Of a DNA stretch of 64,000 nucleotides, positions 34,566 through 42,730 are shown one piece after another. The stretch comes from CAZDDI01 sp964504195 (lineage in GTDB: Bacteria > Chloroflexota > Anaerolineae > B4-G1 > SLSP01). Every line of letters begins with the position of its first letter. The stretch's first letter is position 1. The stretch covers positions 5,564 to 69,563 of the forward strand of contig CAZDDI010000016.1 of assembly GCA_964504195.1 (NCBI GenBank). Reading direction: 5' to 3'. The position numbers and the translations under genes were made by a program. The notes below the pieces were generated by a model that searched no databases, was not told where the DNA came from, and worked only from the letters and a program-made list of their open reading frames with translations.

Positions 34566-35102
34566 TTATAGCTGTCCCAGTGCATTTCCCAGCCAGGCGT
34601 GGATTTGTGTGTGCAGTGCATCGCGGTTGCGGAGCTCGACTGTCCACAGGGTCACTTGCGCCAGTGTCTTGAACAGATCGGCCCGCGGATCGGGTTTGGC
34701 GATGATGCTGCCTAGCACCACAGAGCGGCTGAGAATGGCTTCCATCGTTGTGTTGCAGAATGCCGTTGAAAACAGCTCCAGCTTGCCAATTTCGTCAATG
34801 ATAACGACTTGCTGCTTCTCAATAGCCCGGCGGATAGCCGGGATGCCCACGCGCTCCAGATTTGCTACATCTACACCATAGCGGCCCACGCGTGGTACGT
34901 GTGGGCCGCGAAAGTCCTTGTGTGCCAGCGTGATCGTTTGCCCGTCGAGTGTAATTAGCCGGAATCCCTTGCGTCCACCAGGCCCAAAAATTTCTTCGGT
35001 ATAGAAGCCTCCGGCGCGGTCGCCCAACACTTGCACCGCTTTTTTGATCAGGGTGGTTTTGCCGATTTGTGGGATTCCGGTCAGTAACAGTGTTTTACCC
35101 AT
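34566..35102 (-). CDS. THEP1-family nucleoside-triphosphatase
   Basis: 178 residues. Walker A GIPQIGKTTL at about 9-18 and Walker B VVIIDEIGKLELFS at about 98-111, with the family's GGFYTEEIFGPGGRKGFRLITLDG and PRVGRYGVDVANLE. These NTPases hydrolyse NTP with low specificity; biological role unclear. ATG 35102. A divergent spacer of 80 bases separates it from the epimerase gene and contains a CGTGAAAC-type repeat. Confidence 0.84.
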   Translation of the reverse strand: MGKTLLLTGIPQIGKTTLIKKAVQVLGDRAGGFYTEEIFGPGGRKGFRLITLDGQTITLAHKDFRGPHVPRVGRYGVDVANLERVGIPAIRRAIEKQQVVIIDEIGKLELFSTAFCNTTMEAILSRSVVLGSIIAKPDPRADLFKTLAQVTLWTVELRNRDALHTQIHAWLGNALGQL

Positions 35103-35182
35103 AGTGCTTTTTACGTTTTACCACTTCATGTTTCACGTTATGCAGTATAATACCAATACTCTGAACAAGCAAGGAGGCTTTC

Positions 35183-36130
35183 ATGCGTATTCTCATCACA
35201 GGCGGGGCCGGTTTTATCGGCTCGCATCTTTGCGATCATTACCTTGCGGCGGGGCACGAGGTTATCGCTATGGACAATCTCAGTACTGGGTCGCCGGACA
35301 ACATCGCGCATCTTGCCGGTAACCCGGCTTTTCACTTCATCAAACACGATGTCACGCATTACATCTATCTTGCCGGCCCGTTGGATTATGTGTTGCATTT
35401 AGCGTCGCTACCCAGTCCGGTAGATTACTTGAACTACCCTATCCAGACATTGAAGGTGGGGGCGTTGGGAACGCACAATACGCTAGGGCTGGCGTTGGAG
35501 AAGGGCGCGCGGTTCTTGTTAGCCTCGACCTCCGAGGTTTATGGCGATCCCTTATTGCATCCGCAGCACGAGGACTATTGGGGTAACGTCAACCCGGTTG
35601 GTCCACGCGGTGTGTATGATGAAAGCAAGCGTTTTGCTGAGGCACTTACGATGGCTTATCACCGCGCACACGGTGTGGATACGCGCATTGTGCGGATTTT
35701 TAACACTTACGGGCCGCGCATGCGTTCTGATGACGGGCGGGTAGTTCCTAACTTTATCTGTCAGGCATTGCGCGGTGAGCCGTTGACCGTATACGATGAT
35801 GGCTCTCGCACACGCTCGTTTTGTTATGTGGATGATCTGGTCGAGGGTATCGCACGTTTGATGGAATCCAACCTTTGCTCCCCGGTGAACCTGGGCAACC
35901 CTCATGAGATGTCTATCCGCGAGTTTGCCGAGTGTGTGATTGCGGTGGTGGGGTCGGCTTCGCCCGTGATATTTATTCAGCCCCAGGACGCACGCACCAA
36001 AGATGATCCGCAGGTGCGTTGCCCTGATATTACCAAAGCGCGTTCCTTGTTGGGGTGGGAACCCCGTTTCGATCTGGAAGAAGGCCTGCGTCGCACGGTT
36101 GATTATTTCAGCTGCAAATTGAAAAAATGA
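35183..36130 (+). CDS. UDP-glucuronate decarboxylase / NAD-dependent epimerase
   Basis: 315 residues, AAGGAGGCTTTC before ATG. SDR fold: TGGAGFIGSH at 6-15, catalytic YDESK (Y..x..K) around residue 145, and the UXS/dTDP-glucose-like GPRMRSDDGRVVPNFICQAL. Size and motifs best match UDP-xylose synthase (UDP-glucuronate to UDP-xylose and CO2), with related dehydratases or epimerases not excluded. Its stop overlaps the start of an O-antigen-ligase-like gene, so it supplies a sugar for a surface polysaccharide. Confidence 0.84.
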   Translation: MRILITGGAGFIGSHLCDHYLAAGHEVIAMDNLSTGSPDNIAHLAGNPAFHFIKHDVTHYIYLAGPLDYVLHLASLPSPVDYLNYPIQTLKVGALGTHNTLGLALEKGARFLLASTSEVYGDPLLHPQHEDYWGNVNPVGPRGVYDESKRFAEALTMAYHRAHGVDTRIVRIFNTYGPRMRSDDGRVVPNFICQALRGEPLTVYDDGSRTRSFCYVDDLVEGIARLMESNLCSPVNLGNPHEMSIREFAECVIAVVGSASPVIFIQPQDARTKDDPQVRCPDITKARSLLGWEPRFDLEEGLRRTVDYFSCKLKK

Positions 36131-37587
36131 CTGTGAGCGATTTCCGTACTGCTATTGCAAGTTCGCTGCGCCGCTCGGAGCTTGCTCGGGTGTTGCCCCT
36201 GGCACTCGTGGGGCTGGTTTTCGGGTTAGCGCTGGCGCGCTTGCCTGTGCTGGAAGCCACTTTGCTCGTAGGGCTGACGCTGGCGCTGTTGATGAGCCTT
36301 TTCGAGCCGCTAGCCGGGTTGGTAATAGCGCTGTTCGCCGGTGTGGGTGCGGCCTGGCTCCGCGCCGAACTCCCTCATATCCCTGCCCTCCTCGGTCAAT
36401 ATCTCGTGATTGCTGTCGTCGCTATCTGGCTGGTGCGAGGGCTTGTGCGTCGCGATTTGAACTTCCCCACGCCGCCGCTTCTCTGGCCCTTGCTCGGCTT
36501 TCTGGGCGTTGCACTACTTTCTCTGTGGCAGCCCACTGATGTGTGGGTTAGCTTCACGGAATGGGCTAAGTGGGGGCAACTGCTGTTGATTTTCCTCATC
36601 ACTTATGACCGGCTCGTGGCGCGGGCTGGGGTGACTGCGCCGGGAGTGCTTGCTGCTCTGCTGGGGGTGGGGGTGCTTCAGGCCGCATTAGGCTTGTGGC
36701 AATATACTCTGCGTGGCGATGGGCCGACGCATTTCATGATTGGTGCTGGGTTGTATCGTGCCTATGGTACGTTCGAGCAGCCCAATCCTTACGGTGGTTT
36801 TGTCGGGATGTTGGCAGCACTGGGCGTAGGACTAGCCGCCGTAGTTGTGTCGGATGCGTTCCGGCAGCGCCGTTGGCCTCCCGTATGGCTCTGGCCACTG
36901 GGTGGTGCAACGTTACTCCTCGGTGCTGCGCTCGGTGCGTCGTGGTCACGTGGTGCGTGGCTGGGCTTCGGTGCGGCGCTTCTGGCGATAGTGGTTTTGC
37001 TGCCGCGACGTGGGGCGTGGGGGCTGCTTCTGGCGGCGCTCGTCATGGGGGGCGGCTTGGGGCTGTATGCAACCGGGCAATTGCACCCCGCGCTTGCCGT
37101 TCGGCTTACCGGTTTTATGGATTATCTAACCTTCAGTGATGTGCGCGGTGTGGGCATTAATGATGCTAATTACGCTGTGCTGGAGCGGATGGCCCACTGG
37201 CAGGCGGCGCTGGAGATGTGGCGTGCCAACTTCTGGTTGGGCGTAGGGTTAGGGGGCTATGAACCGGCTTATCCTGTATACCGGCTCATCAATTGGCCGC
37301 ATGCGTTAGGGCACGCGCACAACACCTACCTTACCTTGCTCGCGGAGACTGGGCTGCTAGGGCTGCTGGCCTACTCGCTATTGTTAGGCACGTTGTTCTG
37401 GCGTCTTTGGCGATTGACGTGTGTGCTACATGGTTGGCAGCGCGGAGTGGCCGTGGGTGTATTCGGGCTATGGGTGCAATTTGCTGTACACAATTTTGTA
37501 GATAATTTACTGGTCAACAATGTCCATTTGCTGATGGGGATGTCACTGGGCGTGGCGGGGTGGTTGAGCGTGAAACGTGAACTGTGA
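36127..37587 (+). CDS. O-antigen ligase/polymerase-like membrane protein
   Basis: 486 residues, 4-base overlap (ATGA) with the upstream gene. Around twelve hydrophobic helices and a periplasmic loop (about 335-395) with the Wzy_C pattern MAHWQAALEMWRANFWLGVGLGGYEPAYP and GHAHNTYLTLLAETGLLGLL. Such proteins join or extend polysaccharide chains at the membrane. The last residues (SVKREL) come from a CGTGAAACGTGA-type repeat. Together with the decarboxylase it forms a small exopolysaccharide unit. Confidence 0.84.
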   Translation: MTVSDFRTAIASSLRRSELARVLPLALVGLVFGLALARLPVLEATLLVGLTLALLMSLFEPLAGLVIALFAGVGAAWLRAELPHIPALLGQYLVIAVVAIWLVRGLVRRDLNFPTPPLLWPLLGFLGVALLSLWQPTDVWVSFTEWAKWGQLLLIFLITYDRLVARAGVTAPGVLAALLGVGVLQAALGLWQYTLRGDGPTHFMIGAGLYRAYGTFEQPNPYGGFVGMLAALGVGLAAVVVSDAFRQRRWPPVWLWPLGGATLLLGAALGASWSRGAWLGFGAALLAIVVLLPRRGAWGLLLAALVMGGGLGLYATGQLHPALAVRLTGFMDYLTFSDVRGVGINDANYAVLERMAHWQAALEMWRANFWLGVGLGGYEPAYPVYRLINWPHALGHAHNTYLTLLAETGLLGLLAYSLLLGTLFWRLWRLTCVLHGWQRGVAVGVFGLWVQFAVHNFVDNLLVNNVHLLMGMSLGVAGWLSVKREL

Positions 37588-37626
37588 ATTGATAAAAATT
37601 GCACTTCACGATTCGCCTCTTACGCA

Positions 37627-38502
37627 TCATACATCGCCGATGAAACGCGCGTACACTTCAGGGCTGAGCGGGGCCAGGATGTGGGGCAGTTGGATGAGTG
37701 CCTCACGCGGCACCCCATCGCGTTCCAGCATATTATGCAGTGATCTGGAAACAAGTGCCCCTTGCGCGCTCGCTTCCAGACTACCGAACAGTTGGTCGAG
37801 CGTTCCATTTACTGCAGCACTGATGAAATCGTCCAGTGGGATATTGGCCGCGCGTAGTTGGCCTAACAGCTGGTAAAAGGTAGCTGCTGGAATACCCGCT
37901 TGCTCGATCCGTGGCAGGATATAATCGTAGAACAATGTGGTTTCGTTAAATTGCCGCTCCCCGCTGCGTACCTGTTGGGTTTCCTTCCACAGATTGCGCC
38001 CCTTGATGAGCGCCTCAATGATGTTGTGTACTAGCTCTGTACCGCCCCAGCCAATGATGGCCGCTGTCATTACCCAATCGATGAGGCTCCCTAGTGTGAA
38101 ATTGTCGAAGATGCCGCCGACGCCTGCGTTGAACAGTACGGCGCTGCTGGCAAAGAGTACTTCGAGACCCAGTAGTCTAAAAAAGCGCGCATCGGTCAGC
38201 CCGATAGCGAGGAAGGCAAAGGCTGTTCCTATCCATTGTGAGAGTTGTTGTTTGTGGAAGATATAGGCTTTGTCTTTGCGGTCTGGTACGCCCGCACGAT
38301 TAGGCCAGACTTTTTCTTCCTCCCAACGCCCCCAGAAAATCTCCAGCAGCCGTTCCACCATAGTGGTTATCGCTATGATGGGGGTTAGCACATGCCAGAG
38401 TGGGTCTTCTTGCGCGGGGGTGTTGCTCTGTGCCAGTACCGTTCCAGTCGAGAATACCAATAACACAGCGATCCAGATCAGCAACCATGTCCAGCGTTTC
38501 AT
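37627..38502 (-). CDS. Membrane protein of unknown function
   Basis: 291 residues from ATG 38502 (MKRWTWLLIWIAVLLV), AAAGGTG upstream; frames further out overlap a dispersed repeat. A signal peptide or first helix, then two to three helices (about 35-60, 90-140, 160-185), then a helical soluble C-terminus (about 190-291) with repeating LPRIEQAGIPAATFYQLLGQLRAANIP. Cytoplasmic tail likely. The family is not recognised. No operon partner within 100 bases. Confidence 0.62.
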   Translation of the reverse strand: MKRWTWLLIWIAVLLVFSTGTVLAQSNTPAQEDPLWHVLTPIIAITTMVERLLEIFWGRWEEEKVWPNRAGVPDRKDKAYIFHKQQLSQWIGTAFAFLAIGLTDARFFRLLGLEVLFASSAVLFNAGVGGIFDNFTLGSLIDWVMTAAIIGWGGTELVHNIIEALIKGRNLWKETQQVRSGERQFNETTLFYDYILPRIEQAGIPAATFYQLLGQLRAANIPLDDFISAAVNGTLDQLFGSLEASAQGALVSRSLHNMLERDGVPREALIQLPHILAPLSPEVYARFIGDV

Positions 38503-38650
38503 GTTAGCACCTTTTTCACTCATAACTGTCGGTGTCATTCCGAACGCAGTGAGGAATCTCGTTGATGGACGCTGGGGTGGTTTTTTCTGGTTGGGATGCA
38601 CCATAAAAACACCACCGCGCTTTGGAGGGGCAGCGTGATGTGCAGTGGCG

Positions 38651-39103
38651 TTACATGCCCCGCACGCGCTTGCCGATTTGCGTGACGCGCGTGGCGATAA
38701 CGTAATCCGGCACCTGGTAGGTCTCGCTTAGCGTGGCAACGTTGATGAGTGGGCGGCGGACCGCTTTGAGCAGCCAGGGGGTGGGCACTAGCAACACAGA
38801 TGCAAAATAGCGGGCGGCCTCTGTGCTGTAGGGGTATTCCTGTGCCGCCCATCCGCTTGGCCCTTGCCGACAGACTTCGCGGTAAAGTAACCGCCCCATT
38901 GCCATCCGGTATTCGTAGCGATGCTCTCCGATGCCGAACACCAGCGACAGATCGGTCATATCTACCTGCTGCAGGCCTTCGATCGGATGTGCTAACATGC
39001 GCTCGATGGGCACTGGGGGCCGTTGGAGCTTGTAGTAATCCAAGACGCGCTCCACCAGCGCATCCAGTTGTGCTTGATAATCTGCCGCGCCGCTTTGTTC
39101 CAC
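38651..39103 (-). CDS. ImmA/IrrE-like protein without the zinc motif
   Basis: 150 residues, GTG start at 39103 with GGAGG ten bases upstream (inside the previous gene). The layout matches IrrE peptidases: VERVLDYYKLQRPPVPIERMLAH, then EAARYFASVLLVPTPWLLKAV and LSETYQVPDYVIATRVTQIG near the end. The HEXXH site that should lie between is absent (YREVCRQG stands there). A catalytically dead version or a degraded gene is likely. Two bases separate it from the GYD gene. Confidence 0.6.
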   Translation of the reverse strand: MEQSGAADYQAQLDALVERVLDYYKLQRPPVPIERMLAHPIEGLQQVDMTDLSLVFGIGEHRYEYRMAMGRLLYREVCRQGPSGWAAQEYPYSTEAARYFASVLLVPTPWLLKAVRRPLINVATLSETYQVPDYVIATRVTQIGKRVRGM

Positions 39104-39105
39104 GC

Positions 39106-39402
39106 TTATATATCCTCCATCAGAAACCGAAACTCTTCGAATGGGATCGCCGTCAACGTTTGCGTCGAGCCCATACCCATCGCATGAATGACCAGGGCGA
39201 CCTTAGCAACGCTGGCGGCGTCCGGAGCTTCCAGAATATGCAGAAAATCGTATTCACCTAGCAAAACATAGCTGGCGACCCGTTTTATCTGCGGAAAGTC
39301 CTCGCTCAGGCGTTTTTCTAATTCCTGGTCGAGCAGTGCCAGGGATTTCACCTCACCCGGATGATGCAGTGAGAGTTTCGAGAGCATCACAAATGTAGCC
39401 AT
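39106..39402 (-). CDS. GYD-domain protein
   Basis: 98 residues from ATG 39402 (MATFVMLSKLS), AAAGGAGGGTCCC upstream. Ferredoxin-like fold of the GYD family (KRVASYVLLGEYDFLHILEAPDAASVAKVALVIHAMGMGSTQTLTAIPFEEF); members are small uncharacterised proteins, the name coming from a conserved GYD-like turn (here GEYD). No catalytic site. Co-transcribed with the IrrE-like gene. Confidence 0.75.
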   Translation of the reverse strand: MATFVMLSKLSLHHPGEVKSLALLDQELEKRLSEDFPQIKRVASYVLLGEYDFLHILEAPDAASVAKVALVIHAMGMGSTQTLTAIPFEEFRFLMEDI

Positions 39403-39442
39403 GGGACCCTCCTTTCGAGCAAAAAAGTAAAAAATCAAAATT

Positions 39443-41233
39443 TTAGAGTCTACCGAACTGCCTTGCCAATTGCTCCACTGTGATTTGCACCACTGTGGGA
39501 CGTCCGTGGGGACAGGTGCGCGGATTCTCGGTCTGTTCGAGCAGGATTACCAGATGTTCCATTTCTTGCCGTGAGAGCACTTGCCCGCCTTTGATAGCGG
39601 AACGTTTGCAGATGCGGCGTACGATTTGTTCCTCTAATGCTTCACGGAGGATGCTGCGCTCACCCTTTTCGGTGCCATCAAGTGCGGCGATGTCGGCCAG
39701 CAGCTCCGGCAACGCCATCTGTGGCAATTGCGCAGGTGTGGCGCGTACCAGAAACGTCCCTGACCCGAAGACTTCTATCTCCAGCCCTAGTGGTGCGAGC
39801 GTGGGCAGCAGCGTCTCCAGCCGTCCGGCCTCATCTGCCGGAAGTGTGACCGTGAGCGGTTCCAGCAATGGTTGCGACGGTGCTTGTCCGGCGGTTCCGG
39901 TGGCGAGTAACTGCTCGTACAGGACACGCTCGTGAGCGGCGTGTTGATCAATCAAGTATAGCCCGTCCGGGCCTTCAGCGATGATAAAGGTGGTGGCTAT
40001 TTGTCCGATGACCCGTAACATGGGTAGCGCTGACCCGCGTTGCAGTGGGGTGTTGAAGTCTGCCGGTGTGCTTGGGTGCGCTGGCGTGTTCGGCGGCGTA
40101 CTCGTATCTGCGGTGTTATTCTCATACCCGGTGATGGTGGGTAGGTTGAATTGTTGTGTTGGTTGCAGCGACGCCAGTTGCCTGCGTGTATCGTGTGATG
40201 GGTTTGCACTCCCCGATTCCCAACTTGCCGCGACCGGCGCGGTCTCGATGATGGTGGCGCGTACAGCCCGCTGTACCGCTCGGAACACGGCGTCCCCGTC
40301 GTGGAAGCGTACCTCAGTTTTTGCCGGGTGGACGTTAACATCTACGTCCTCAGCCGGCAGCGTGAGTGCCACAAATGCCACCGGATAGCGATTGCCCGGC
40401 AGCAGCGTATGGTACGCCTGGATGACAGCATAGGTGAGGCGTAGGTCTTGTACCCAGCGCCCGTTGATAAAGAGCGTGATGTAGCCCCGGTCGGCGCGGT
40501 GGACAGTAGGCGGGCCGACGTAGCCGGTGATGCGAATTGGAGCCTCTTCTGTGAGACTCGCAGGAATATCAAGCAGCGCTGCTGCCAGGTCTAGCCCATA
40601 AACGCTGACTAATGCTGCGCGTGGATCGCCTCGGCCTGCTGTGCTCAGGATTTCGTGCCCGTCGTGCAGCAGTGTGAAGGCTACTTGCGGATAGGCGATA
40701 GCGTAACGGGTCAAAAAAGCATCAATGTGTCGCCGCTCGGTACGTTCTGCCCGTAGGAATTTGCGCCGGGCCGGTGTATTGTAGAACAGGTCTTCTACCA
40801 GCATCTCCGTGCCTGGGGGGCGTCCTACCGCAGCGCTGGCGACGATATTGCCCGCTTCGAGCCGCACCTGAAGCCCCGTTGGTTCTTCGCGGTGGCGTGT
40901 CGTGCAGGTGACGCGGCTCACGGAAGCGATGCTGGCGAGCGCCTCGCCGCGAAACCCCAGGGTGGCGATGTGCTGCAAATCATCCGCCGTAACAAGTTTG
41001 CTAGTGGCGTGGCGACGGAAAGCCAGTGGCAGCTCGGCGGCAGGAATTCCATCGCCATTGTCTTGCACCCGCATCAGCGCTTGTCCGCCCGCCCGTGTTT
41101 CAACCAGCAAGCGGGTAGCGTGTGCATCCAGGCTGTTTTCCACTAACTCTTTGATAACGGATGCCGGGCGTTCTACCACCTCGCCAGCCGCGATGCGTGC
41201 GGCAATGTTTTCCGGCAAGAGCTGTATGTGCAT
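39443..41233 (-). CDS. mutL: DNA mismatch repair protein MutL
   Basis: 596 residues from ATG 41233 (MHIQLLPENIAARIAAGEVV). GHKL ATPase motifs: VKELVENSLDAHATRLLVE, DNGDGIPAAEL and GFRGEALASI. Linker with Pro/Thr stretch near 370-400. The C-terminal domain carries the endonuclease motif DQHAAHERVLYE near residue 427, plus CPHGRPT near the end, so it should nick DNA as in systems without MutH. No mutS is in the window. No clear Shine-Dalgarno site precedes the ATG. Confidence 0.92.
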   Translation of the reverse strand: MHIQLLPENIAARIAAGEVVERPASVIKELVENSLDAHATRLLVETRAGGQALMRVQDNGDGIPAAELPLAFRRHATSKLVTADDLQHIATLGFRGEALASIASVSRVTCTTRHREEPTGLQVRLEAGNIVASAAVGRPPGTEMLVEDLFYNTPARRKFLRAERTERRHIDAFLTRYAIAYPQVAFTLLHDGHEILSTAGRGDPRAALVSVYGLDLAAALLDIPASLTEEAPIRITGYVGPPTVHRADRGYITLFINGRWVQDLRLTYAVIQAYHTLLPGNRYPVAFVALTLPAEDVDVNVHPAKTEVRFHDGDAVFRAVQRAVRATIIETAPVAASWESGSANPSHDTRRQLASLQPTQQFNLPTITGYENNTADTSTPPNTPAHPSTPADFNTPLQRGSALPMLRVIGQIATTFIIAEGPDGLYLIDQHAAHERVLYEQLLATGTAGQAPSQPLLEPLTVTLPADEAGRLETLLPTLAPLGLEIEVFGSGTFLVRATPAQLPQMALPELLADIAALDGTEKGERSILREALEEQIVRRICKRSAIKGGQVLSRQEMEHLVILLEQTENPRTCPHGRPTVVQITVEQLARQFGRL

Positions 41234-41309
41234 ATTACTTAATTTTAACCCAACGGCTGAAAAGTGCAAGGCCAGCAAGGGCTGAAATTTGAAAGGTAAC
41301 TATGACAAT

Positions 41310-41445
41310 CAATGGTATCAAGTTTAGGCCATAGACCTGGCAGAGGTTTCCAGGCCTTGAGTTTACAAAACGTCGTTATGCACCGGTAAAATACTACCCT
41401 CCCCAATTTGGGCGAAACCTGCCAGGTCTTCACGTAATGACATTG
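41310..41445. repeat. Inverted-repeat element, CAATGTCAT family, copy A
   Basis: 136 bp downstream of mutL with imperfect ends CAATGGTATC and ATGACATTG. Homologous, in opposite orientation, to the 63720-63853 copy along its whole length (shared AGACCTGGCAGAGGTTT/AAACCTGCCAGGTCTT and AACGTCGTTATGCACCGGT). Flanked by CTATGACAAT and CTATTATAAT, 8 of 10 identical, probably a worn target duplication. Confidence 0.7.
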
Positions 41446-41483
41446 CTATTATAATTACTCTGAATGTCGGAAACCTGTTGTGC

Positions 41484-42365
41484 TTACGGTGCTTCCGGCT
41501 CCACATAGAGCAGCGTTAGCGACCAAGTTGTCCAGACCAGATCTGCATCGCCGGGGCACGGGCCAATGGTCAGCGTCGCGACCGGTGCGCCAGTAGGCGC
41601 GTTGACATACAGGGTGTAGTTGTGCGCCGGCTCGACGGCGAAATCGGCGTATCCCAGGCCGCGCTCCGGGCGCAGGCCGGTGAAGGCGTGGTCGGCGCCT
41701 TCGTCCCATAGTAGCCATAATTCTACGCCCGGCAATGGAACTTGTTGCACCCGTTCGCGCCCGCGCACGGTTACTGTGATCTCCTGTGTGAGCGAGATGG
41801 CGATGGTGGGGTGTAGCGCGCAATCGCTCTCACGCTGCACGACTGTGTAGGGCGAGAGTGTCTGGGGTGTGGGCTGGGGCGTGGGTGTGGGTAACACAAT
41901 ACTGATGGTTGTGGGCGTGGGGGCGGGGGGCACGCTGTCTGGCGTAGCTGTAGCCGTTGCAGGCGTCAACGGTGTCGGTTGTAGGGTGGCGGGGAGGGCT
42001 GTAGGGACTTGTGCAGACGTGTAGATACGCACGTTGGCCGTATCCACGCCATAACTTGCCGCCAACTCCGCCATGCGCCGTAATTGTGCTACCGGGCGCC
42101 CTTGCGTGACCGCCTGCGCCAACGCTTCATCCATTACCTGCCGCACCTCCGCTGTATCCAGATCGCGCAAGCGCGCCTGGGCGCGGGTGAGGTCGGGTAA
42201 TACTCCATGAGATTGCGTGGTCATGCGAATCCAATCGCGGCGATACTCGATGTAGAGCAGCGGGGGGTAAGAATCGTAGTATTCTACGGGCTGAATCTCC
42301 CAGGCGAAGAACAAGCCCAGCGCCACGCCGATGATCAGCCCGGTGAGCAGTAGCCCCTGCTTCAT
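41484..42365 (-). CDS. Membrane-anchored protein with PVEYYD domain and extracellular domain
   Basis: 293 residues. Membrane helix at 4-22 (LLLTGLIIGVALGLFFAW), then IQPVEYYDSYPPLLYIEYRRDW and helices (RAQARLRDLD, VRQVMDEALAQAV) to about residue 105; Thr/Pro linker (about 118-165) and a beta-rich C-terminal domain with two cysteines (ESDCALHPTIAISL, TIGPCPGDADL). First half is a paralogue of the gene upstream, which it overlaps by 4 bases. Role unknown. Exterior location inferred from the linker. Confidence 0.7.
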   Translation of the reverse strand: MKQGLLLTGLIIGVALGLFFAWEIQPVEYYDSYPPLLYIEYRRDWIRMTTQSHGVLPDLTRAQARLRDLDTAEVRQVMDEALAQAVTQGRPVAQLRRMAELAASYGVDTANVRIYTSAQVPTALPATLQPTPLTPATATATPDSVPPAPTPTTISIVLPTPTPQPTPQTLSPYTVVQRESDCALHPTIAISLTQEITVTVRGRERVQQVPLPGVELWLLWDEGADHAFTGLRPERGLGYADFAVEPAHNYTLYVNAPTGAPVATLTIGPCPGDADLVWTTWSLTLLYVEPEAP

Positions 42366-42730
42366 GGCGTTCGCTCCAGAATGTATGCCCGCATGGTGGG
42401 CGTTTCTATCTGTAATGCACGCGCCAAATCGGCCAGCACGAGCACGGTTTCTATTGGCGCTTCGCGGGCGATGAGTTGCTCGGCCAGTGCGAGTAGTGGT
42501 GCCGTCGGATCATCGGGTTCCAGTAGTTCCAGGCGGGTTTGCGCCAGGGCGAGCCGGCCGTCGCCGCGATAGGAAAGTGCTGTCAGCAGTACATATTCAT
42601 CTTTGTAATCGCTGCGCAGTTGGGACGGCAACGTATCGTAATACTCCACCGGCGCAATCACCCAGCCAATGAGCAGGCCGATAGCAATACCCGCACACAG
42701 TCCCGCGAGCAACCACAGCATACCTCTCAT
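42362..42730 (-). CDS. Short membrane-anchored PVEYYD-domain protein
   Basis: 122 residues from ATG 42730 (MRGMLWLLAGLCAGIAIGLL), GGAGG upstream. One membrane helix then VIAPVEYYDTLPSQLRSDYKDEYVLLTALSY and helical repeats to the end (LALAQTRLELLEP, LVLADLARAL). Aligns with residues 1-110 of the longer neighbour. Overlaps both neighbours by 4 bases (ATGA), so translation of the three is coupled. Confidence 0.7.
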   Translation of the reverse strand: MRGMLWLLAGLCAGIAIGLLIGWVIAPVEYYDTLPSQLRSDYKDEYVLLTALSYRGDGRLALAQTRLELLEPDDPTAPLLALAEQLIAREAPIETVLVLADLARALQIETPTMRAYILERTP

